Positions 1 through 9,463 of a stretch of 64,000 nucleotides of DNA are shown in pieces (the first letter of the stretch is position 1; every line of letters begins with the position of its first letter). The notes under the pieces are model-generated. The model was given only the letters and a program-made list of their open reading frames with translations. It did not search any database and was not told the origin of the DNA. Position numbers and translations under genes: made by a program. This stretch comes from Hansfordia pulvinata (Eukaryota > Ascomycota > Sordariomycetes > Xylariales): NCBI GenBank assembly GCA_006538405.1, contig BJKQ01000003.1, forward strand, positions 1,426,001 to 1,490,000. Direction: 5' to 3'.

Positions 1-2789
1 TTCAAAGCCCACGGCGAGGTCGGCAATCACGGTGATGCCGACGAAGATGGCGATAATTCGGGGCGGGCGCGAGTCGCAGGGGCGGTGATGGTTGTGTTGA
101 TGAGGTGTGTGATGCAGGTAGGGTTGGTGCGACCGGCGGCAAGGTGCGAGGTGAGGCTGTCTTGATGGTGAGGTACCTGCCGCTTGTACCTCCGGGGCAC
201 TCTTCCGGTAGCACTCATACCGTATGGACCTTGAGGTACGAGTACAGGACCGGCCTACGAGTACATGCTAAGAGGACCCGCCTACCCACCCACGAGCTTT
301 GGCCGAAGGAAGTGCAACTGGAGGGGGTTTGGGAGGCTTCGATTGGTACAGCCACGTACACGTCTCTGACACGCTCTGGAGGTCCTCGGGGTACTTGTCG
401 AGCCTTCACCAGCCTCGAGGAGCTGCTTACTTGGTTGCGGTGCTCACGCTGCATGCAAATTCGCCTTGGGCTGTCGGAAGCATACTTCACGCTACAGCCG
501 AGTGTGAAGCCGGGCGTCAAAACCCTGCGTAGAGTACGACTCTGGACCTCGCGCCTTTGGACACATGGCAGAGATCGCGACAAAGGCACACGGAAGATGT
601 GGATGTACCTGTGTACATGGACACTATGTACTTGAACTAACAGCTTATGAATTCCCGCTAATAATCCATGCCATCTCCTACTGCCGTCTTCGTCATTCTC
701 GGCGCAAACGGCTTCTTCTTACTATCAATTCCTCGCGCGTGCATTTATTTGTTCAAAGTGTGTCGCCCGACATTTCCATTCTGGCGGCCGCGTTGGATGT
801 CCTCGAATGTTCGAATAAGCTGAGGGCTAAGCACCGAGGCTTTCAACAGACCTTTTGCGGGCCGGACTCGTACGCGCCCGCTGCAACCGCTGCGATGCAG
901 GCAAGCATCTAGGCATATCGTCGACGACCTCCAGCTCCAAACGGAGCATTCCAATGTACTCCGTACCCGTTTTACGGTTGGGTCTGTGCTCTTGCGCTGG
1001 CGATAAGTTTGGGAAGGATGCTTTTCGGCTCCTGGGTGTTGTCTTTCGCGAAGTCTGGCTTGCTGCACGTCGAAATGTCAAATGGAATGGAGAGTTTGTC
1101 CGCAAACGAGGCGTCGCCGTGAGTAAGAAACAGTACCATATCCCATTGTTGGCAGATCGTGCGCTTCTGAGCATGCAGGCCTCGATCCGAGCAAAGCAAA
1201 AATCACGGTTGCTTTTTCCAGCTTGACCCTCGCTTGCCTTGGTCGTTTGCGTCCAGGAATACCTAACCTGAGACACCCCTGCGCCGCTGGTGCGAGACAT
1301 TCAACCATCACGGCCCCCCCGGGTGCAGTCCCGTGGATGGGAGCAGACGCAATCGTACGTCAGATAACTACTAGACAACCAGTCGAATGTGCGGTATCGC
1401 GCCGTCTTCACGCCCTCTCGTCTCGGCGCTGAACGTTTGCTTGAAATCACCCTGGGTTGGCCGGGCACGCCAGGGCATCTGTTTAGAGCTAACGAGTCAT
1501 GCTGCTGACCAGCCCGCCATCAAGGGACGCAGCCCCGGGTTGCGGGCATTCGTCCTACTCGTACGGCTTGGATATGTGCGGGGTTCTTTGTTGCTTTTGC
1601 CTTTCTAACAGCTTTTCAACACTGGTAGACGGCACGCCTGGCCTGTCCATCGATGTGGCAGTTTTCTTATTCCCCCTTTCGCGGGCATGCAGGTACTCGT
1701 AAAGAAGCTGCACTCGTGGGAATGTGTACGAGTACCTTGGTAGCGGATAGCGGTGACTGAATGATGAAGAGCGGATGAGGGAGGATGACAGGCTGGCAGG
1801 CTGACAATCCACGAGTAACCCACGACTCATGGACATGGATTCATGGACATGCGTGATGCGTATCTTCATAGCGATAGACTAGATGAATTTATCGGCTACG
1901 GAGATAGATTGGAACACGGTCAGTCATGGCTGTATTGCTGTTATGTAGCGAAAATTGCACTTCGCCTTGCGTCGCCTACCTACATCTGGGGTACCTCACA
2001 GCCGAGCGCTAGTTTCCCGAGCGGTTGACGTCCGAAGTCGAGATAATGAAGCCACTTATTAGCACGATGCAGTTAAAACCGGCGGACTCGAACCAGCACG
2101 TCGGCATTGGTCTACACAACAGCATACACGACTATCAAACGTCAAATTATCCCCAAGTATTATTCCCGACTCTTGTGGTTATCGGCTGGTCGCAGGCGAT
2201 CCGCCCCTCCCAGTGGCAGCCAAACGAGGTGTGTTGAGCGGGTAAGCGCCACATTCCACAGCACCTAACACGTATTAACTCGTAGACCAAAAACACCAGG
2301 CAACCCGGCTCACAGCAACTGAGGTGTAGGTAACAATATACTCGCTCATCGCAGGAGCCACTGTTTCAAGTGAGCGACTTACCTTACAGGCAGGCAGCCA
2401 ACCCAGGCGAGGGTCAATCGTAGCCATGCAGCAGACGTACGAGTGGGCGGCACCTCCATAGTAGCCTCATTAGGAGACACTCCAGTGTATGTACTAGAAG
2501 CGGGCGCTCTTATCAAATCGCACTCACCATTAAACTCACTTGAAGCTCGATGTACCAGCCAGAGTCGTTAACCCGTGCCTGCTCGTGCCTGAAGGAGATG
2601 CGTGTACTTCACCTGTGGATGTATTTGTGATGTGAGGCCTTCGTGTCGCTTAGCATCGCCGTTCAACATCCGTTCGTCGTCGCAAAGCCTCGGGCAGCGC
2701 CGGAACGGATTCCAAGATTTGTGACCACGCCCGTGAGTGCCAACTACAAGCCCTCAAAAGGCACCCCTGCCCGACCAAGCAAAGTCATC
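1..2789. other. Gene-free stretch upstream of DTD1
   Basis: No reading frame here has recognisable protein-like content, and the open frames on the two strands overlap each other as expected for random GC-rich DNA. The octamer TACGAGTA or its complement occurs at 237-244, 256-263, 1694-1701 and 1727-1734. The last part is presumably the promoter and leader of the DTD1 gene that starts at 2790. I see no transposon, tRNA or tandem repeat of note. Confidence 0.6.
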
Positions 2790-3855
2790 ATGAAGGGTGA
2801 GTCGGACTACTGGGATCCCCCCCCCAAAATATCACGTTGGAAGCGCGCGCTTACCAGGTCACAAACTCCCCCACCTGCACCGGGCAGCCATTCTCCAGCG
2901 CGTGTTGTCGGCCTCGGTCACGGTCGACAAGGAGGTCGTGTCGTCGATCGGGCGCGGCGTGCTCGTCTTCGCCGCGGTGGCCCCCGGCGACACGGAGAAG
3001 GAGGTCGACTCGCTCGCCAGCAAGGTGCTCAAGATGAAGCTGTGGGACGACGAGTCAGGCGGTCGCGTAGGTCACAGGCATTCCCCCTTTCACTCCTTCT
3101 CCTTGACCTGCAGGTGCCCTCATCTGTGCCTCAGAATACGAGGCAGGGGCATCTGCAGTATCGTACAAGCTCGGGCTGACGAGGGGCGAACTCCACGCCT
3201 CGCCATTCTCTGCAGTGGAAGAAGAGCGTGCAGGATATCGAGGGCGATGTGCTCTGCGGTATGTTGCATCTCACCATTTCATCAAAAAAAAAAAAAAAAA
3301 AACACAATGCTTGACGCCGGCGATTCCGTTTCAAAACCCCCTACCGGCGTTTTCTGTCTTCTCTCCTGCGCTACCTGTGCTCACCTCTTCCCCCCTTCCC
3401 CCACGCAGTATCCCAGTTCACCCTCCTAGCGTCGACCAAGAAGGGCAGCAAGCCCGACTTCCACGGGGCCGCGGGCGGCGACGAGGCGCGGCGCCTGTAC
3501 GCGCACTTTGTCGACCGGGTGCGGGCCGGCTACGCGGGCGACCGGGTCAAGGATGGCGTCTTCCAGGCCATGATGGAGGTGGCTCTGGTCAATGACGGCC
3601 CTGTACGTTTTTTTTCTTCTTCTTTTTCTCTCCATTCTCTTTCTCGCCTTCGTGTCCTTTTTACGTCCTTTGCCCGCCGCGGACTCCCCGACGTTGTCCG
3701 CTCTGTCCTCCGTGGCTACAGACTCCTTGCTGATTGCTCGCAAACCCCCGGTGTCACAGGTCACGTTGGAGCTCTCGGCCAATCCTAAGCCAGCGCCTGA
3801 GAAGACAAAGCCCGCGCCTGAGAAGACGAAGCCAGCGCCCGAGAAGACACAATAG
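2790..3855 (+). CDS. DTD1: D-aminoacyl-tRNA deacylase (DTD1), five exons
   Basis: Hydrolyses the ester bond of D-amino acids mischarged on tRNA, and glycine on tRNA-Ala, keeping D-residues out of cytosolic translation. Coding exons are 2790-2796, 2888-3066, 3216-3258, 3409-3602 and 3760-3855 (519 nt, 172 residues). They join in frame with GT-AG borders. The first coding exon is only 7 nt: ATGAAGG plus CC gives the family start MKAILQRV. Family motifs are all present: WDDESGGRWKKSV, the SQFTL motif encoded by exon 4, and the NDGPVT motif formed exactly across the last intron. Homodimer with cross-subunit active sites (known for the family). The last 22 residues follow the normal fold and hold three copies of KPAPEKT from a 21-bp tandem repeat (3787-3849). 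Intron 3 contains A19. It converges on the yippee-like gene. Confidence 0.95.
3787..3849 (+). repeat. 21-bp tandem repeat, three units, coding
   Basis: Units 3787-3807, 3808-3828 and 3829-3849 each encode KPAPEKT and differ only at silent third positions. They form a charged, proline-containing tail on DTD1 just before its stop codon. Repeat number may vary between strains. Confidence 0.9.
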
Positions 3856-4237
3856 AAGCGGCGTGTTGTATTGAGACGAGCTCAAGGCTCGGGCGTTCCT
3901 GTCCTGCTTGGGACTGTAGAAATAGATCACGAAACCTGGTTAAGGTACATGGGTTTACTAGGGGCCAGTCAGACCATCAGCTGGCCATATAGATGGGAAA
4001 AGATTAGGAGGGTATCGCGGAAGTTTGCCCGGCATCGACGTGCCCCGGAGACCGTCTCCACACGTACGGGGAGGAGGGGCCACGTCTACCAGTGAGAATA
4101 GGCGGGAATGAAAGGAGTTGTAGAAGAAAAAGAACACAACATGGAGTGGAATGAGAGAAGAAATTTACAACATCCAAGGAAGCCCGCAGATCCGACACCG
4201 ACTCTAAGGAAACCGGCCAGCGCCGCTCTTCCGTGGG
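3856..4237. other. Convergent intergenic stretch DTD1 / yippee-like
   Basis: A 382-bp stretch holding the 3' ends of two converging genes. No coding signal is seen. It contains a purine-rich segment around 4105-4170 that could serve the 3' processing of either gene. Confidence 0.5.
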
Positions 4238-5395
4238 TCACGCGCCCCCGATCCGCGGCGTGAACCGCGCCTTCCTCCGGCGGCGCATGGCCGCGAGCTC
4301 CGGGGTCCAGGCGCCGGCGAACAGGTCGTCGCACTCGTCCGAGTCGGACGAGTCGAAGATGATCTCCCCCGCCCTGTTCTCTTCCTCCTCCTCCGTCCCC
4401 GGGTGGCCCCCCTGCCGCGCCGTCGCGGTTGCTTCATCGCCGTCTTTGCCGCACCCGCCAGGCTTGCTGCCGGCGTCGTCGGCGGCGTCCTCCCAGCTGC
4501 GGAACTGGCGGGTGCGCTGGGCCTCGAGGATGAACTTGCCGACCTTGTAGGCCTGGAGGGGCTCGCGGGCCTCGAGGTACTTCCAGCCGACCTTGGCGCG
4601 GCACACGGCGCAGCTGATGTCGGCGACCTGGTGCGCGCCCGTAGCCAGCACGCGCGACTCGGCGCGCCCGACCTTGACGTTGGCCAGCTCGCGGGGCTGC
4701 TTGTTGTAGTTGCTGCTGCTGCTGCTGCTCTCCTTGGTCTTCTTCCTGTCCGACTTCCTCGCGTCTCTGCTGTCGGTGTTGGTGTTGCTATCGCTGCCGC
4801 TGTTGCTGCCCCCTTGATGTTGTTTCTGCTGGTGGTCGTCATCACCAAGATCCGGCGGGTTGACCAGATACGCGCGCCCGTGGCGGCCCTGGAAGCCCTT
4901 GGAGACGATCTGGGAGCACAGGGCCAGGTCGGCCGCGCAGTTGGCGCAGCGGATCGTGTCGGGCTGCGCGCGGACGAGGCCCGAGGGGCCGCTGTCGCCG
5001 ATGCTTGGGAAGCCGGGGCCGGGGCCGCGGGGGGTGAGCGGGCTGCCGGGGTCGGTGGAGGAGGAGGAGGAGGGAGACACGGGGGACGTGCTCAGCGGAG
5101 GCGGGTGGTCGGCGGAGGCGCCGGCGTCGGCGTCGGTTCCGGTCTCGGGGCCGGTGGCGACGGCGAGGGGCCGGCTGCTATTGTGTCCCGGGGCTAGGCT
5201 CGGAGGGCGGCGGGGACCGGGGCGGGGGCGGGGCCGCCGGATGATGGGGTAGGCAAAGGCCGGGAGCAGGTAGCTGGCGGGCTTGGGCGGCGGGGTGCTC
5301 GCGCCGGGCCCTGCGGATGCGGCGGTGCTGGCGGGCGGGGCGGCGGCTGGCGAGCCCGCATCGCCGCCCACGAATCCTGCGACGAGCGAGAACAT
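4238..5395 (-). CDS. Yippee-like zinc-binding protein with interrupted domain
   Basis: A 385-residue single-exon frame. Residues 1-145 are Pro/Ala/Ser/Gly-rich and look disordered. The yippee/Mis18-type zinc fold follows: first knuckle CANC (C150, C153) in IRCANCAADLALC, then the RHGRAYLV strand. A roughly 60-residue Gln/Ser/Asn/Lys-rich insertion (about 183-237) splits the fold. It resumes with VKVGRAESRVLATGAHQV and the second knuckle CAVC (C262, C265), then VGWKYLEA and a YKVGKFILE helix, which are typical of the family. An acidic Glu/Asp-rich region precedes a basic C-terminus. The family (yeast Moh1, animal YPEL1-5) folds around one zinc; its biochemical role is poorly known, though Moh1/YPEL5 associate with GID/CTLH ubiquitin ligases. 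The start is the first ATG before the low-complexity region; a later start cannot be excluded. Confidence 0.88.
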   Translation of the reverse strand: MFSLVAGFVGGDAGSPAAAPPASTAASAGPGASTPPPKPASYLLPAFAYPIIRRPRPRPGPRRPPSLAPGHNSSRPLAVATGPETGTDADAGASADHPPPLSTSPVSPSSSSSTDPGSPLTPRGPGPGFPSIGDSGPSGLVRAQPDTIRCANCAADLALCSQIVSKGFQGRHGRAYLVNPPDLGDDDHQQKQHQGGSNSGSDSNTNTDSRDARKSDRKKTKESSSSSSNYNKQPRELANVKVGRAESRVLATGAHQVADISCAVCRAKVGWKYLEAREPLQAYKVGKFILEAQRTRQFRSWEDAADDAGSKPGGCGKDGDEATATARQGGHPGTEEEEENRAGEIIFDSSDSDECDDLFAGAWTPELAAMRRRRKARFTPRIGGA

Positions 5396-8300
5396 GATGC
5401 GCAGAACGGGTGCTGCCGAGTCGGGGGTGGGAGCGGCAAGGTGCTCCGGCTTGTGGCTGTGGGGGTGCCGGGGAGGTCGATTGATGCTCCCAGCACAGGG
5501 CCCTCGACGAGAAACGTGGGTGGTTGAGGCTATAGGCTGTAGGAATCTGCAGGTTCTGTATACCCGGACAGGTGCACATGCATGTTACGGAGGAGCCGCG
5601 GAGGGTCCGTTTGCCACCTGGGATTTTGACGTTTGCGTCGCCTCGATGGATCGCGTCGTGGAGAGGTCGTCGCTGTCAACCGCGTGGTTGATGCGGGGGT
5701 GGCAAGGCGAGACGGGGAGGGGGAGGAAGCGAGAAGCCCTGAGTGCACTGTAGTCTCTGCTTCCGCTGCTGCTGCTGCTGATGGTGCTCAGCGCGCCCAG
5801 GCGCCGGGATGCGTCGGGTCGAGGTCTGCACATGACACAGCATGACAGGCCGGCACTGGCGGTGTCATGTGTCTGTCTGTCTGCGTGTCTGTCTGCCGGC
5901 GGCTTCTTTAGGTGGCGTCGGGAGCGGCGGGAGCGAGTCGGGATTGGTCGCGTGCGTGCGGCAGAACGGAAGCACGACAAGCACGTGCTTTTACACTTTG
6001 AAGGTATGAAGGCACATTACCTAACCTAAGGTAGGATAGCTACCTACCAAGACACGTACTCGGGTACGGAGAAGTGTGCCTTGGATACCCACGATACCTC
6101 TTGACCGACATGTAGGTAATGAATCTGGGGCGACGAGCATCCTCGCACGAGTACTCCGAGGTAGACGTAGCGACGGCAGTGTGAGTGGCAATGCGTGGCA
6201 AACGTCACGGATAGCCGCTGGGACATGCATCGTTAAGCACACTCCAGGTGTAACTCAGGTACCATCGCAATGCCGATGTGCCATTGACGCAGACACTGCA
6301 CCCAGGTGAAAGCTCTGCGTGTACCTCTCTCTTAGGTATTCGCGTGAAGAATCCCATGCTAATTCGACAAACCAACAATTCGTATTCCACCCTCCTCGGT
6401 CGGGCTACGCGACACGAACTTCCAACCACTTCGCACATGCCTATCATCCACACCTTTACTCGTAGCTATATGTAGGTTAGATAGGTAAAGAGGGGCAATC
6501 TTATTTTAGACTCTGGAGATTGGACGCGCACAAGGGGTCGTCGTCCGGCCATGTGCGACGGGATGAGCTGCCGAGCGAAACAGGCCCGCGCGTCTCCTCG
6601 AGTGATGGGCGGGTAAAAATAGGCCTTGGAGGATGGAGGATGGCGGGGCTGCAGGAACGGAACCGGCGGCGGCGGCCATGCTGCCAGAAACGCATCCGTC
6701 TCATCTCTCGCAACAGAGATGCAGGCTGATGGACCGACCCTTGGCTCGCCCCGCTTCTTCTCATGAACAACAGGCAACTCTCTCCATTCCGAGCATTGCT
6801 CAGCAGGCTGATAAGAACCACCATCTAGAAGCCTTCCATGATCAGCGCGGGCGTACCGCTGCAGCGGCAGCTCTAGCAGAGGCACGGACTCGCTCCGAGG
6901 ACAACTGCCCACTTGCCTGTGTACCTACCCTTTACCTATTGCACATGTACTTAGCTGTCAGTATCACAGCTCGTGGTGGCGATGCTTGCCTTCAATCCAC
7001 GGCCGCATCCGCACGCGCACTCGCAAGCGTAAAAGGCTGCCAAACCCTGACAGACAGGTGCGGGCCGCCATGTCGAGAGTCTCGCATGTGGTCTGCCGGT
7101 CAGCGCGACCTGCCGATAGAAACAATCTATCAATAGCCGACTCTCCGGCATCCAATGCAGCGCGCTTAACCGGGCCAGATCGTCTTGCGCCCTGCGTCCT
7201 CTTCAACCCATCCATCCCAAGCTGGTCTCGGTCCCCACATGTTCGCCAGGGGAGGGGGGGGTCAAGTCTGAGATCCTCCTGGCCTGCCTGCATCATCTGA
7301 TGAGCGGGGAGGTCGTCAACCGTGCCCAAGAATAAAACACGGGCTTGCGTTGCGTGCTGCCCTGGATCGCCCGGCTGTCGCTAACGGGGCCTAGGGCGCT
7401 CCGCTGCGCGTGGCTCCGGCCGCCCTGCCCGACCAGAAGAATAGATTCGGAGCCCTGGCTTGCACTGACCAAGGCCGCGCAAGTGTCAAGAGGCGGCGGG
7501 TAGGAATCCGTCCGTGTTGTCGCACGCTCGTCGCAGCCCTCTCCACTGACAGGAAGGCCGGCCATGTTCTCGCAGCTGGCTGGGCTCGCCGTGTCAACTT
7601 ACATAGGTAGGTAGGTAGTTGATCGCCGCCCACCGCCCAGGTGCCAGCCATGTCAGGAATCAGGATATCGGTCCTGCTAGCCTCGACGCGTCGTCGGTTG
7701 TCCCGCTGCTGCCGGCCATCCATACCGTGCCTACGAGTACTCACCAACTTAGGTACGAGCACCAACCCCTCTCCGCCAAAGGACAGACGCCAGAGATCCT
7801 AGACTGGAGATTGATGGATGACAATATCCTTTCTCTACTGCATGCACACACCTGGGCGAGACGCACCACTGTCCACCGGCAGCTCCTTGGGCCGTGGGCC
7901 GAGGCTAGGCGTCCCATTCTATCCTGTCAGAGCGAGCAGTCCAGAGTGGCTGGTGTCACGAAACGGCCACCCTCCGTAGTAGGTATCGGGCGTGGTAGAT
8001 GAGGCGGCGGCAGCACAGGTCGATTTTGTCGACATGCCCGTAGACATGAACCCCTTTTCTTTCCCCTTTAATGAGTGTTGCCTCGACCCCGCCCCCACGG
8101 GTGGCGAGAAAACTCCCCTTTCCCAAGATATGTCCATTCGAGTGAGATCATGCTTGCGGTTTCGCAGGGGTAGTCTGGGTAATGGAAGCTGGCCCTTCAG
8201 CTGGCTGGCCCTTCAGCTGTCCATCCACATAGTACGAGTAGACCTCTTCATCTACTCGTACCTAGGTCGGTGTGTAGGATAATAGGTATGCTGCAAGTGA

Positions 8301-9463
8301 CATCCGGCAAGGAGAGAGCCGGGAAGGAAGGCGGATTTGTGGCTAGTTCGAGCTGGCCGCTCGTCATACATATAGACGATTCCTTCGGCGTCGTCCCTTG
8401 AGGCCGGGTTGCTGCGGGCACCGAGCAGGCAGTGGTGGAGGGCGCGTGGTAAGAAGGGATCTTCGCTCGTCAGCAAGCCCACATTGGATGCCGCATCCAC
8501 ATACCCGCCCATGGATTCCTAACATGGGGGTTTTCCTCACTCTCACGGCAGACGCGCGCCTTTCGAGCATCAATTAAAGAATCGCCGCCTCCCGGCTCGT
8601 CAGGTCGTGTTTCCTTTGGATTTTGCCATTCCAACCCCTGTCCTGAGGTCTGTACTCGCGAATTTCCCTCCTATTTTTTTCTTTTCTTTTCCGAGTCTTT
8701 ATTTCTTAATACAGCTCCCATTTTGACAGCCATTGCGCTTCTACTTGCTTGTGCCTTGTCCTGCATTACATTGATACCTGGGCATTTACATTCACATTCA
8801 TCAATTCAATCCATCTGCTTCTGCATCTCTTTGCATCTGCATACTTGCATCTACCTTACATCCACGCCTGCTTGGGATTGCCACCGACGCGACGCGGCTC
8901 TTGCTTCTTCCCAGCGCCTTTGCAACGATTATCGTAATCCAGCGACGCAAATTAAGGCTGTGCCTCGGACTGCAACCCCCCCGTCAAATCAATCGATCGA
9001 CTCGACCCGCTGTGCGCTTTCCCAATTCAGCGCGCGTCCGGCCCGTCTTCAGCCCGTCTCCGCCTGCCCACCTTGGCTGCCATCCCCATTCAGGCCACTC
9101 ATCAGGCCGCTGGAATCAGCCCTCTAAGCCGCCTAGCTCCCGCTTACGCGTGCCCCTCAGCAGCCCCGAGCAGCCCCGAAGCCACCGCCCTCAGCACCTC
9201 CACAGTGGTCCCGTTCACTGGGCAGTGTTGCCTCCTCTCTGTTCTCAATTCTTCCTCTCATCACCCTTTTTCTTCCTTCTCCTTTTAAGCTTCACTCCCA
9301 CATACATTGTCGACCGTGTTCCGCGTCGCGATATACGCTTCGAGCCTCGAGCGCTCGCTTCCCCCCCCCCCCCCCCCCCCCCGCTACAAGCCCTGGCTAC
9401 GTTTTACACCCGCACGCGATAGTTGCTGCCAAAGTGTATCACTAGTAGCCAGCGACGACGACA
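5396..9463. other. 4-kb divergent intergenic region (yippee-like / CCCH-RRM)
   Basis: No convincing gene. The last 800 bases (about 8640-9463) are pyrimidine-rich and look like the leader of the CCCH-RRM gene, with C22 at 9361-9382. TACGAGTA-family octamers lie at 6457-6464, 7732-7739, 8233-8240 and 8253-8260. TAGGTAGGTAGGTAG is at 7604-7618. A 16-bp direct duplication sits near 8189-8219. The 5' end near 5396 should hold the yippee-like promoter. Confidence 0.55.
9361..9382. repeat. C22 homopolymer
   Basis: Twenty-two consecutive C residues within the pyrimidine-rich leader, about 80 bases before the start codon of the CCCH-RRM gene. Confidence 0.95.

Noticed and set aside
2000..2110. tRNA-like words: CCCGAGCGGTTGACG (A-box-like) and a GGTTCGAGTCC-type B box on the minus strand
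   Set aside because: The two boxes are on opposite strands and no acceptor or T-stem pairing can be formed around either, so no tRNA is supported.
3284..3302. A19 tract as a retroposon tail
   Set aside because: It lies inside a DTD1 intron with intact splice sites and has no target-site duplication; it is a simple homopolymer.
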